A DNA stretch of 64,000 nt from contig NZ_NFJZ01000007.1 of NCBI RefSeq assembly GCF_002160135.1, positions 62,001 to 126,000 on the forward strand. The letters are read 5' to 3'. Below, one piece after another: positions 1 to 8,312 of this stretch; the stretch's first letter is position 1, and each line of letters begins with the position of its first letter. The DNA comes from Lachnoclostridium sp. An196. Its GTDB lineage: Bacteria > Bacillota > Clostridia > Lachnospirales > Lachnospiraceae. The position numbers were made by a program, and so were the translations under genes. Under the pieces are notes generated by a model. The model searched no databases. It was not told the DNA's origin and worked only from the letters and a program-made list of their open reading frames with translations.

Positions 1-456
1 CTCGGTGTATATGACGACTATCTGGTAGAACCTCTGGCGCAGGTATTAATTAATCTGGGAGTCAGACGCGGAATGGTCGTGTACGGACAGGATAAGCTGG
101 ATGAGATCTCCATGAGCGCTCCCACCAGCATCTGTGAAATCAAGGATGGGTGGTTCCGTTCCTCTGTCATCGCGCCGGAAGATTTCGGACTCAAACGCTG
201 TACCAGAGAAGATTTAAAAGGCGGATCCCCGGAAGAAAACGCACAGATTACGCGGGCAATTCTGAATGGTGAAAAGGGACCCAGGCGTGACGCCGTACTG
301 ATGAATGCCGGAGCCTCTCTCTATATCGGCGGAAAAGCGGCGTCAATGAAAGACGGCATTATCCTGGCCGCAGATCTGATCGATTCCGGAAAAGCCCTGA
401 AAACGCTGGAAAAGCTTATCGAAATCAGCAACCGGCCGGAGGAGGTATCCTTATGA
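1..456 (+). CDS. trpD: Anthranilate phosphoribosyltransferase, C-terminal part (cut by window start)
   Basis: The reading frame is open from base 1, so the start lies outside the window. The visible 151 residues match the end of TrpD, which transfers phosphoribosyl from PRPP to anthranilate in tryptophan synthesis. Visible hallmarks are the stretches [23 protein letters not shown] and the late [13 protein letters not shown] segment. The stop overlaps the trpC start in an ATGA (453-456), which implies translational coupling. Identity rests on sequence resemblance plus the following trpCFBA order; I am confident. Confidence 0.95.
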   Translation, partial: LGVYDDYLVEPLAQVLINLGVRRGMVVYGQDKLDEISMSAPTSICEIKDGWFRSSVIAPEDFGLKRCTREDLKGGSPEENAQITRAILNGEKGPRRDAVLMNAGASLYIGGKAASMKDGIILAADLIDSGKALKTLEKLIEISNRPEEVSL

Positions 457-1235
457 ATATCCTTGACCAGCTGGCAGAACATGCAAAAGAACGTACAGAA
501 CGGGCAAAACAAATGCATCCCTTGGAAGAGATACGGGCGCAGGCGCAGGCTCTTCCCAAAGGATCATTCGCTTTTGAAAACGCTCTGAAAAAGCAGGATA
601 TTTCTTTTATATGCGAATGCAAGAAGGCTTCTCCGTCCAAAGGACTGATCGCTCCGGATTTTCCATATCTGGATATCGCTCTGGAATACGAGGCCGCAGG
701 CGCAGACTGCATCTCCGTTCTGACAGAGCCTAAATGGTTTCTGGGGGATAACCGGTATCTGAAAGAGATTGCCGGCGCCGTTTCTGTCCCCTGCCTGCGC
801 AAAGACTTTACTGTGGACGAGTATATGATCTACGAAGCCAGACTCCTGGGCGCGTCCGCCGTCCTTCTGATCTGCGCGATCCTGAGCCCCGGGCAGATCC
901 GGGAATATATCCAGATCTGCGACTCGCTTGGTCTTTCCGCTCTGGTGGAAGCACACGACGAAGAGGAAATACAGACAGCCCTTCTGGCAGGCGCCCGGAT
1001 CATCGGCGTCAACAACCGAAATCTGAAAGATTTTACGGTAGATACCGGAAACAGCCGTAAACTCCGCCGGATGATTCCATCCCATGTGCTGTTTGTATCA
1101 GAAAGCGGAATCCGTGATGCCGGGGACGTATCCGCGCTCCGGGAAATCGGCGCCGACGCGGTATTGATCGGCGAGACACTCATGCGCGCTTCCGACAAAA
1201 AGGCCCGGCTCGCCAAATTGCGGGGTGACTTATGA
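453..1235 (+). CDS. trpC: Indole-3-glycerol phosphate synthase
   Basis: A 260-residue TIM-barrel enzyme that closes the indole ring from carboxyphenylamino-deoxyribulose phosphate. Family motifs are in order: [11 protein letters not shown] near residue 55, [27 protein letters not shown] near 110, [18 protein letters not shown] and SESGI near the phosphate site. Length is normal for a monofunctional TrpC, so it is not fused to TrpF. The ribosome site GGAGGT (442-447) lies inside the end of trpD. It overlaps trpD and trpF by 4 bases each, as expected for one coupled operon. Confidence 0.97.
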   Translation: MNILDQLAEHAKERTERAKQMHPLEEIRAQAQALPKGSFAFENALKKQDISFICECKKASPSKGLIAPDFPYLDIALEYEAAGADCISVLTEPKWFLGDNRYLKEIAGAVSVPCLRKDFTVDEYMIYEARLLGASAVLLICAILSPGQIREYIQICDSLGLSALVEAHDEEEIQTALLAGARIIGVNNRNLKDFTVDTGNSRKLRRMIPSHVLFVSESGIRDAGDVSALREIGADAVLIGETLMRASDKKARLAKLRGDL

Positions 1236-1840
1236 CGAAAATTAAACTTTGCGGCCTGTTCCGCCCCTGCGATATAGAAACAGTGAATCTGTTAAAACCA
1301 GAATATATCGGCTTTGTGTTCGTCCCCGGAAGCAAACGGTATATAAGCTTTCAAAGGGCTGCCGAGTTAAAATCCCTGCTCGCTCCCGGCATAAAGGCAG
1401 TCGGAGTGTTTACAGATGAAGCGCCGGAGACAGTGGCAGAACTGCTCAAAGATCAGATCATCGATATGGCACAGCTTCATGGAAACGAATCCGGAACATA
1501 TTTGAACCAACTGCGAAGCCTCACAGAGAAACCTCTGATCAAGGCATTCCGGATCCGTTCCTGCCTGGATATCCGCGCCGCGTCCGTATGTGATGCCGAT
1601 TACGTACTTTTGGATTCCGGTGCCGGTACAGGAACTGTTTTTAACTGGGATCTGATCAAAAAATTACACCGGCCTTATTTCCTTGCCGGGGGGCTCAGCC
1701 CTGAAAATGTATCCTCCGCGCTGAAAACACTTCATCCCTATGCGGTGGATGTAAGTTCCGGCGTGGAGACAGACGGACAAAAAGATAGAATAAAAATGAC
1801 GGCATTTGTACAGGCCGTAAGAAAGGAAGGCAGATCATGA
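1232..1840 (+). CDS. trpF: Phosphoribosylanthranilate isomerase
   Basis: A 202-residue stand-alone isomerase that converts phosphoribosylanthranilate to carboxyphenylamino-deoxyribulose phosphate. The N-terminal KLCGL holds the catalytic cysteine (Cys7), LLDSGAGTG holds the catalytic aspartate, and [11 protein letters not shown] and VDVSSGVE form the phosphate-binding end. The usual Thr/Ser of the KICGL(T/S)R motif is Phe here, a small deviation. It starts in the ATGA overlap with trpC and ends in an ATGA overlap with trpB. Confidence 0.95.
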   Translation: MTKIKLCGLFRPCDIETVNLLKPEYIGFVFVPGSKRYISFQRAAELKSLLAPGIKAVGVFTDEAPETVAELLKDQIIDMAQLHGNESGTYLNQLRSLTEKPLIKAFRIRSCLDIRAASVCDADYVLLDSGAGTGTVFNWDLIKKLHRPYFLAGGLSPENVSSALKTLHPYAVDVSSGVETDGQKDRIKMTAFVQAVRKEGRS

Positions 1841-3027
1841 CGAATCCAAACGGACGCTTCGGCATCCACGGCGGGCAGTATATCCCCGAAACGCTGATGA
1901 ATGCAGTCATCGAACTGGAAAACGCGTACAACTACTATAAAAATGATCCGGTATTCAACCGGGAACTGACAGAACTCTTCAATGAATATGCAGGCAGACC
2001 CTCCCGATTGTATTTTGCAGAAAAGATGACAAAAGACCTGGGCGGCGCCAGAATATATCTGAAGCGGGAAGATCTCAATCATACCGGTGCGCACAAGATC
2101 AATAACGTTCTCGGTCAGGCCCTTCTGGCAAAAAAGATGGGCAAGACACGCCTGATCGCGGAGACAGGCGCAGGTCAGCACGGTGTGGCCACCGCCACTG
2201 CCGCCGCGCTCATGGATATGGAATGCGTCGTCTTCATGGGGCAGGAAGATACCGTTCGCCAGGCGCTCAATGTTTACCGCATGCGTCTGCTGGGCGCTGA
2301 AGTCATCCCGGTCAAAACCGGTACTGCCACATTAAAGGACGCGGTATCAGAAGCTATGCGCGAGTGGACTTCCCGTATCAGCGATACCCATTACTGCCTG
2401 GGCTCTGTCATGGGGCCTCATCCATTTCCCACCATTGTGCGGGACTTTCAGGCTGTTATCTCTAAAGAAATCAAAGAACAGATTCTTCAGAAAGAGGGGC
2501 GGCTGCCCGACGCGGTGATCGCCTGCGTAGGAGGCGGTTCCAATGCCATCGGAAGCTTCTATCACTTTATCGAAGATCAGAATGTAAGGCTGATCGGCTG
2601 TGAAGCGGCAGGCAGAGGCATCGACACCTTTGAAACCGCCGCGACAATCGCCACCGGCAGACCGGGTATCTTCCACGGTATGAAATCCTACTTCTGCCAG
2701 GATCAGTACGGGCAGATCGCTCCTGTATACTCCATCTCCGCCGGACTGGATTATCCCGGTATCGGTCCTGAGCACGCTTATCTGCACGACACGGGACGCG
2801 CAGAATATGTTCCCGTCACTGATGAAGAAGCCGTATGCGCTTTTGAATACCTGGCAAAAACAGAAGGAATTATCCCCGCCATCGAATCTGCTCATGCGGT
2901 GGCACATGCCATAAAGCTTGCCCCCGGGATGAGCCGGGACCAGATCATCGTCATCACCATATCCGGCCGGGGAGATAAAGACTGCGCCGCCATAGCGCGC
3001 TACAGAGGGGAGGATATCCATGAGTAA
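1837..3027 (+). CDS. trpB: Tryptophan synthase beta chain
   Basis: A 396-residue PLP enzyme that joins indole and serine to give tryptophan in the TrpAB complex. The PLP lysine is in [15 protein letters not shown] near residue 85, followed by [12 protein letters not shown], the glycine-rich phosphate loop [10 protein letters not shown] near 232, and the C-terminal SGRGDKD. This is the common TrpB1 type with normal length. It overlaps trpA by 8 bases, so the alpha and beta subunits are probably made in a coupled way. Confidence 0.97.
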   Translation: MTNPNGRFGIHGGQYIPETLMNAVIELENAYNYYKNDPVFNRELTELFNEYAGRPSRLYFAEKMTKDLGGARIYLKREDLNHTGAHKINNVLGQALLAKKMGKTRLIAETGAGQHGVATATAAALMDMECVVFMGQEDTVRQALNVYRMRLLGAEVIPVKTGTATLKDAVSEAMREWTSRISDTHYCLGSVMGPHPFPTIVRDFQAVISKEIKEQILQKEGRLPDAVIACVGGGSNAIGSFYHFIEDQNVRLIGCEAAGRGIDTFETAATIATGRPGIFHGMKSYFCQDQYGQIAPVYSISAGLDYPGIGPEHAYLHDTGRAEYVPVTDEEAVCAFEYLAKTEGIIPAIESAHAVAHAIKLAPGMSRDQIIVITISGRGDKDCAAIARYRGEDIHE

Positions 3028-3802
3028 TATCAGAAAAGCATTTGAAAAAGGGAAAGCATTTATTCCTTTCATTACCTGCGGAGACCCGGATCTTGAAACC
3101 ACCGGCGCCGCTGTACGGGCCGCCGTGGAAAATGGCGCCGACCTGATCGAACTGGGCATCCCTTTTTCCGATCCCACTGCCGAAGGCCCCGTCATCCAGG
3201 GCGCTAATCTGCGCGCGCTGAACGGCGGTATCACAACCGACAAAATATTCGATTTCGTCCGGGAACTCCGTCAGGATGTAAAAATACCGATGGTTTTCAT
3301 GACCTATGCCAATGTGGTCTTCTCCTATGACGCGGAACGTTTTATTTCCACCTGTAAAGAAATCGGCATCGACGGGTTGATCCTGCCCGATCTGCCTTAT
3401 GAAGAAAAAGACGAATTTCTGCCCTTGTGTCATACTTATGGTATAGACCTGATCTCACTCATCGCGCCTACCTCTGAAAACCGCATCGCCATGATCGCAA
3501 AAGAAGCGGAAGGATTCCTGTATATCGTCTCTTCTCTGGGCGTTACAGGCATGAGAAATGAGATAAAGACCGACCTTGCATCCATCGTAAATGTGGTCCG
3601 CCAGAATACCGATATCCCCTGCGCCATTGGTTTTGGCATCTCCACTCCGGAACAGGCAAAGAAAATGGCCGCTCTCTCTGACGGTGTCATCGTCGGCTCC
3701 GCAATCATAAAGCTATTGGAAAAATATGGTAAAGACGCGTCCGATCATATAGGCGCATATGTAAAAGCTATGAAAGACTCTCTAAAGTCAAAACCCCTAT
3801 GA
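3020..3802 (+). CDS. trpA: Tryptophan synthase alpha chain
   Basis: A 260-residue TIM-barrel subunit that cleaves indole-3-glycerol phosphate and channels indole to Trp[12 protein letters not shown] starts the barrel, [14 protein letters not shown] holds the catalytic glutamate, and [12 protein letters not shown] holds the catalytic aspartate. [10 protein letters not shown] and [11 protein letters not shown] complete the phosphate site. It is the last gene of the trp operon here. No clear hairpin terminator follows in 3803-3881. Confidence 0.97.
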   Translation: MSNIRKAFEKGKAFIPFITCGDPDLETTGAAVRAAVENGADLIELGIPFSDPTAEGPVIQGANLRALNGGITTDKIFDFVRELRQDVKIPMVFMTYANVVFSYDAERFISTCKEIGIDGLILPDLPYEEKDEFLPLCHTYGIDLISLIAPTSENRIAMIAKEAEGFLYIVSSLGVTGMRNEIKTDLASIVNVVRQNTDIPCAIGFGISTPEQAKKMAALSDGVIVGSAIIKLLEKYGKDASDHIGAYVKAMKDSLKSKPL

Positions 3803-3881
3803 TTCAAGGAATCTTTGCGTGACATTTTGTCCGGAATATGCCATAGTAAAAGTACCAAAACCCGTCCGTGGAGGTGCTCAC

Positions 3882-4457
3882 ATGGCAAACGTAGGGAAGA
3901 ATATTCGGATTCTGAGAACCAGGAAAAAGATGACACAGGATGCGCTGGCAGAAAAGCTTTTTGTCAGCCGTCAGACTGTGTCTAATTATGAAACCGGGAA
4001 AACCCGCCCTGATATAGATACCCTGGTAAAAATTGCAGACATCATGGAAGTGGATGTAAACGTCCTGATCCATGGCATGCCATCGCAGGAAAACACCCGG
4101 AATGCCAGAATTCGAAGTACCGCACTTCTGGCAGCGACAGTTATTTTTGGATTTTTATTATTTTCCTTTTCCGATTATATGAATCTTCTGAGACAGCATA
4201 CCATGCGGTCAGCTCCTTATTATCTGACCCTCTCCCTGGCCTTTCCGGCTTATTATCTGCTGGCAGATTATCTTGGTATCATCCGCCGTACCCGCTTTTT
4301 CGGCATTGAATCTGCCTGGGATTTTATTGCCAGCAAACTTTTTGCTGTCGTAACACATCAAAAAACACCGTTCTTCTTCCTTCCCATGGGTATTGCCCTC
4401 TGGATCACAAAACCGCGCAAATCCTGTTCCCAGAATCACACCGCCGACATTTCCTGA
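3882..4457 (+). CDS. Membrane-anchored XRE-family HTH regulator (paralog 1)
   Basis: I place the start at ATG 3882 (191 residues) because GGAGGTG lies just upstream; a longer open frame from 3819 has no ribosome site. Residues about 5-60 form a classic Cro/C1-type helix-turn-helix (IRILRTRKKMTQDALAEKL, then VSRQTVSNYETGK). The rest holds about three hydrophobic segments (from near residue 80, near 112, and at the C-terminus), so the DNA-binding domain is probably tethered to the membrane. The C-terminal PMGIALWITK closely matches the end of the XRE gene at 5734, so the two are paralogs. Its last 22 bases overlap the convergent nuclease gene. Targets and ligand are unknown. Confidence 0.8.
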   Translation: MANVGKNIRILRTRKKMTQDALAEKLFVSRQTVSNYETGKTRPDIDTLVKIADIMEVDVNVLIHGMPSQENTRNARIRSTALLAATVIFGFLLFSFSDYMNLLRQHTMRSAPYYLTLSLAFPAYYLLADYLGIIRRTRFFGIESAWDFIASKLFAVVTHQKTPFFFLPMGIALWITKPRKSCSQNHTADIS

Positions 4458-5431
4458 ATCAGACGGCGGATAGTATCCACACTGTCCTCCAGTTCCTCTG
4501 CTATGGTCTCCGGATCTTTTCCTTTTTGAAGTTTTCTGGAAATTAATTCTTTTAATTTACCATCTATACCTTTTTCTATTCCTTCTTCTATTCCCTTTTC
4601 CTTCCCGTCTTCAAAAATCTCTTCTAATGCCTTACACATATCTGTTTCCCCCTCTCTTTCAAAAATATTGTTTTCTGCCAGCCATTTTTCAGAGTTCAAA
4701 AATACCCCCAGCGCTCGGTAACTGTCTACATTCATATGTTGAAAATATGATTTATTCTCTTCCACATATTCTAAAATCTTTTCCTTCTTTTCTCTGTATT
4801 TTATCATATTTAATACATATTGTAAATCAGTTTGAAACACAGTTGTGTCTTCCAATCGCTCCACATCCACAAGATTAACAGCATAATTGGGTATGTACTT
4901 TCGTATTTTCGCATCACTGCCGTCGATTTCTTTTGGAAAAATCATTTCATATAAATCCCTGCTCCCATCCCAAGGAATAGAACCATAATAAAACACCAAA
5001 GTGATCACAGGATATAACCGGTCTGTCTTTCGAAAATGTGAGAGAAATTCTTCTGACGCTATATTTTGTTTGTTTTTCTCCTCGTCTTTCCATGCTTCTT
5101 CTATCTGTTCTGCATAAGACAGTCCGTCATAAATCATAGTCCTCACCGGCATCGCATAATGAATACGTTCCTGATTTTCTATCGCCAGAATCGTAAATTC
5201 CGCCTTGTTATTCCATCGCATTGCCACATCCCGGTAACGTTGTATTCCTCGTCCTTTCTTTTGTTTTCTATCCAACTTATCTGGTATAAATAAGTCCGTC
5301 TCCCGATCCAGCTTTTCCAGCTGATCCGGCAACACAATCTGTTGTCCCTGAAACAAACAGCCATTCATCAAATCCGCAAATCGTCCTTTTTGAGAAAGCC
5401 ATTTGTTTACAATTACATTGTTTTTGCTCAT
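4436..5431 (-). CDS. Rpn-type (transposase_31-like) PD-(D/E)XK nuclease family protein
   Basis: A 331-residue protein resembling the Rpn 'recombination-promoting nuclease/putative transposase' family, which is abundant in Lachnospiraceae. The segment FTILAIENQERIHYAMPVR near residues 80-100, followed by YDGLSYAEQIEEAW and the PVITLVFYYGSIPWDG strand, is typical. The C-terminal third is charged, with repeated EKGI(E/D) turns and a short HTH-like tail. No inverted repeats or target duplications flank it, so it is a family member rather than a demonstrable transposon. It converges on, and overlaps by 22 bases, the upstream XRE gene. Confidence 0.75.
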   Translation of the reverse strand: MSKNNVIVNKWLSQKGRFADLMNGCLFQGQQIVLPDQLEKLDRETDLFIPDKLDRKQKKGRGIQRYRDVAMRWNNKAEFTILAIENQERIHYAMPVRTMIYDGLSYAEQIEEAWKDEEKNKQNIASEEFLSHFRKTDRLYPVITLVFYYGSIPWDGSRDLYEMIFPKEIDGSDAKIRKYIPNYAVNLVDVERLEDTTVFQTDLQYVLNMIKYREKKEKILEYVEENKSYFQHMNVDSYRALGVFLNSEKWLAENNIFEREGETDMCKALEEIFEDGKEKGIEEGIEKGIDGKLKELISRKLQKGKDPETIAEELEDSVDTIRRLIQEMSAV

Positions 5432-5733
5432 GTAAACCCCCTATAAAATTTTCTGTCAATGGAAAACACAAGAAGCAGAACGCTCCCTGTCAGATTGATA
5501 TGTTGAACTTATCACAATCCAGATAAACATTCAAGGCCTGTTTCAAAGCTTTTATATAGAATTTTACGTGACCTTGCACACCGAATATGGTATAATGAGC
5601 GCAGCGTGCGGATTATACCATCGCGCATGCCGGTTTCTGCGCTCGCCGCAGAAAGCCGGGCGCATCCGCCGGAGGCATCATGTCTGCGAAGCAGACATGA
5701 TACAGTAAAAACAAAAATCCAGGAAGGTGCAGT
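5432..5733. other. 302-base spacer between divergent nuclease and XRE genes
   Basis: This spacer separates the nuclease gene (minus) from the second XRE gene (plus). It contains the structured 115-bp repeat at 5588-5702. A possible promoter for the XRE gene is GTGACC (5568-5573) with a 17-base spacer to TATAAT (5591-5596), where the TATAAT is supplied by the repeat arm itself. I see no convincing ORF in it. Confidence 0.5.
5588..5702. repeat. 115-bp structured dispersed repeat, copy 1 (inverted relative to the other copies)
   Basis: Three stem-loops in a row: TGGTATAAT/ATTATACCA (5588-5596 with 5612-5620), a GCCGGTTTCTGCG/CGCAGAAAGCCGG stem near 5629-5660, and CATGTCTGC/GCAGACATG near 5679-5699. 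The same 115-bp unit occurs twice in tandem at 37787-38011 in the opposite orientation. Arm differences between copies are paired (C-G replaced by T-A), so the foldable structure is maintained. It is non-coding, GC-rich and unlike its surroundings, similar in style to REP/BIME or MITE-like elements. Confidence 0.85.
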
Positions 5734-6402
5734 ATGTCGATCGTTGGAAAAAATATACAGATTCTCAGAATGAAAAAAAGAATGTCCCAGAATGATCTGG
5801 CAAAGAAAATATCTGTCAGTTTTCAGGATATTTCAGACTATGAATCCGGTAAATCCGAACCCGACATTGACACACTGGTAAAAATTGCAGATATTCTGGA
5901 GACTGATGCGAATACTTTGATCTATGGAATACCAGACGAAACCAGCATCAGAACCAAACGCAGACAGATACTGCTTCTTCTGATCGTCCTTCTCTTCCTG
6001 GGCGTCATCCTGTCCCGGCTTTCTTACGGCTTCCAGATTTCAAGAGGGACACGGCTGAATGCCGCACCTTTACTGTTTTTACATCCCCTGATTTTACCCT
6101 GTTATTTTACTCTGACCGGATGGACTGTCATGCAGGCAGCCGGATACTTTCTTCATGCCCGGCCTCTTTCCGGCAGATTCTGCAGGATCGTACATATTTT
6201 ACTTTGCAATTTGATGGGGATCTACTGCATCCTCGTTCTTCTGGCAGATATCATCCTGCTTGGATTCTATACTCCCTGGGTCAACGCCGCGGCGGGAATT
6301 TTCGCGGCTGCCGTACTGCCGAATATACCACTTATATTTTTCATCCTGGGTATCGCGCTCTGGATTACGAAGTCTTCTTTTCGCTCTTCTCCTCTTCCTT
6401 GA
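5734..6402 (+). CDS. Membrane-anchored XRE-family HTH regulator (paralog 2)
   Basis: A 222-residue paralog of the gene at 3882. Residues 5-60 carry the HTH (IQILRMKKRMSQNDLAKKI, then ISDYESGKSEPDIDTLVKIA), nearly superimposable on paralog 1. Downstream are about four hydrophobic segments (near 82-102, 115-140, 150-175 and 185-215) ending in ILGIALWITK. AGGAAGGTG precedes the start. Its 3' end overlaps the convergent DUF1622 gene by 38 bases. Likely a membrane-tethered transcription factor; the signal sensed and the targets are unknown. Confidence 0.8.
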   Translation: MSIVGKNIQILRMKKRMSQNDLAKKISVSFQDISDYESGKSEPDIDTLVKIADILETDANTLIYGIPDETSIRTKRRQILLLLIVLLFLGVILSRLSYGFQISRGTRLNAAPLLFLHPLILPCYFTLTGWTVMQAAGYFLHARPLSGRFCRIVHILLCNLMGIYCILVLLADIILLGFYTPWVNAAAGIFAAAVLPNIPLIFFILGIALWITKSSFRSSPLP

Positions 6403-6703
6403 TTTCCCAGTGGATCAGGAACGTCAGCGCTGCCCGCAGTGCGATGATGCCTGCTACCGTGCCGATCTCTCTCCAATCGCGTACTACCACCGTACGCAGG
6501 ATCTCGCTTCCCAGCTTGAACTCCAGACCCATGGCAAGCCCCTTGGCCAAAGTCAGCTTCGTATCCGGCGACCGCCTCAGATACAGATAAAATCCCCTGA
6601 TGCCGGAAAAAATAATGATCCCCACGCCGATAAATTCAAATATCAGAATCGCTGCTTCTACAATGCCATCCAGCACCAGTTCCATCAAACTCAGTATATC
6701 CAT
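6365..6703 (-). CDS. DUF1622 family membrane protein
   Basis: A 112-residue protein with about three membrane segments: one near residues 17-40, one near 60-75 (GLAMGLEFKLGSEILRTVV) and one near 82-100. The arrangement, with the EFKLGSEILRT segment and the WREIGTVAGIIALR stretch, matches the uncharacterised DUF1622 family. The C-terminus is very acidic and basic. The gene runs convergent to XRE paralog 2 and overlaps it by 38 bases. Function is not known. Confidence 0.8.
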   Translation of the reverse strand: MDILSLMELVLDGIVEAAILIFEFIGVGIIIFSGIRGFYLYLRRSPDTKLTLAKGLAMGLEFKLGSEILRTVVVRDWREIGTVAGIIALRAALTFLIHWEIKEEEKSEKKTS

Positions 6704-6866
6704 CCCTTTTTCCCCGTATTCTTATTCTGTCCCGCAGTGCATGCTCGCACCGGCTCATGTTCTACTCCGCAGTGCACGCTCGCCTCCGCTCCGGCTCGCT
6801 CACGGGCTTCGCCCTATGAAATCCGACAAAACCTGCCGCTTTCATGCAAGCATGACGCGTCAGCTT
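6704..6866. repeat. Spacer with a 17-bp direct repeat
   Basis: The non-coding stretch between the MATE and DUF1622 genes holds two near-identical copies of CCGCAGTGCRTGCTCGC (6732-6748 and 6767-6783), 35 bp apart. They lie in a GC-rich patch that also contains CCGGCTCG-type words. It is unrelated to the 115-bp repeat. No terminator with a T-run was found. Confidence 0.5.
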
Positions 6867-8243
6867 TTATCGCCTTTCGCACTGCTCATTGCTTTCGTGA
6901 ACATCATACCACTTACCGCTGGTGTAGTGCAAGAGGGTGGGGACGGCGGAGATGATCCAGCCGGCGCAGACGCCCCACCAGAGTGCGGGAACGCCCAGTA
7001 CGGGGGCGAAAAAAAAGGTAAACGCCACCCGGATACCCAGGCTGCTCAGGGTCATACCCACGTACCACTTCATGTCCCCGGTCCCCTTGAACACATCTTT
7101 CACAACCATGTAAACGGCAAAGATAATCAGAAACGGCCCTGTGGCGCGCAGGTATTCCGCTCCTACTGCCACCACGGCTGCGCCGCCATCTTCTTCCACA
7201 AACCATCCGACGATCTGTTCCGGCATCAGTTCCAGGAACAATACCAGAAACGCAGTGAGCAGTCCGGTTACCCAGACGGACACCCGTACTCCGGCCCGTA
7301 TGCGGTCCGGTTTTTTCCCGCCCACATTCTGTCCCGTATAATTAGCCAGGGCGCTTCCCCAGTTGATTGGAATCAGAGAGACCAGACTGATCGCTTTATT
7401 GGCCGCCGTACAGCCCGCCATTACCACTGCTCCAAAGCTGTTCGTCGCCGCCTGGACACACACATTTCCCACGGATACCACCGATTGCTGCAGGGCCGCG
7501 GGCAGGGCGATTTTCATCATCTTCCAGAATTCCGCCCGGTCAAACAGGCGTTCCGCATGCGCCATATCAGCCTTTCGCATTCTCCATTCCAGAACCATCC
7601 AGGACAGAACGGTACAGACCGCCTGGGACAGAGTAGACGCCAGGGCTCCGCCCCGCACACCCATGGAACAATTTACGATAAAAAAAAGATCTCCCGCCAC
7701 ATTAAGGAAGAACGCGAGAATAAGAAAATACAGCGGCGTCCTGGAATCTCCCACCGCAATATATACGGCATTCAGCGCGTTATAGAGAAAAATAACCACG
7801 CTCCCCCAGAAATATACCGTCAGGTAAGCGATACTGTCTGCCATCACCTCGTCCGGCGTCAGCACAAGGCGAAGAATATCTTCGGCGAATACCTGGGTCA
7901 GCAGGGTGACGGCCGCTCCGGCCGCCACGGAGAAAAGACAGATTGTCGTCATACAGACCCTTATTTTCTCTCTTTTGCCTGCTCCAAAATATTGGGAAAT
8001 CACCACGGATGCCCCCAGCGATAGTCCGGACGCCAGCTGGATGACCACAGCAGTGATCGTTCCCGCCGAGCCCACAGCCGCCAGCGCATTTGGTCCCAGA
8101 TAATTTCCCACGATCAGGCTGTCCACCAGATTGTAAAGCTGCTGGAACAGATTGGACAGGATCACCGGCACCGCAAACAGCAAAAGCACCCTGGCCGGAC
8201 TGCCCTCTGTCATATCCAGCGTTCCCGCCTGCTTCCGTTCCAT
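6867..8243 (-). CDS. MATE-family multidrug/toxin efflux transporter
   Basis: A 458-residue, 12-helix membrane exporter of the MATE family, normal in length. The N-terminal half starts SPARVLLLFAVPVILSNL followed by QQLYNLVDSLIVGNYLG, the standard first-helix signature; the second half repeats the fold around IALPAALQQSVVSVG. Such proteins exchange drugs or metabolites for Na+ or H+. The neighbours give no hint of the substrate. A second, different MATE gene lies at 54547. Confidence 0.9.
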   Translation of the reverse strand: MERKQAGTLDMTEGSPARVLLLFAVPVILSNLFQQLYNLVDSLIVGNYLGPNALAAVGSAGTITAVVIQLASGLSLGASVVISQYFGAGKREKIRVCMTTICLFSVAAGAAVTLLTQVFAEDILRLVLTPDEVMADSIAYLTVYFWGSVVIFLYNALNAVYIAVGDSRTPLYFLILAFFLNVAGDLFFIVNCSMGVRGGALASTLSQAVCTVLSWMVLEWRMRKADMAHAERLFDRAEFWKMMKIALPAALQQSVVSVGNVCVQAATNSFGAVVMAGCTAANKAISLVSLIPINWGSALANYTGQNVGGKKPDRIRAGVRVSVWVTGLLTAFLVLFLELMPEQIVGWFVEEDGGAAVVAVGAEYLRATGPFLIIFAVYMVVKDVFKGTGDMKWYVGMTLSSLGIRVAFTFFFAPVLGVPALWWGVCAGWIISAVPTLLHYTSGKWYDVHESNEQCERR

Positions 8244-8312
8244 GTCATCCCCTCTTTTCCTCTTCCCGCTCTCCTGTTATTATCCTATGATACCGGACGC
8301 AAAAGGTATCCC

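Noticed and set aside
564-1216. Long minus-strand frames under trpC and other genes
   Set aside because: They mirror real plus-strand genes, lack ribosome sites and show no protein-like motifs.
4436-5431. Complete insertion sequence at the nuclease gene
   Set aside because: No terminal inverted repeats or target duplications found, and it overlaps the neighbouring gene, so mobility is not supported.
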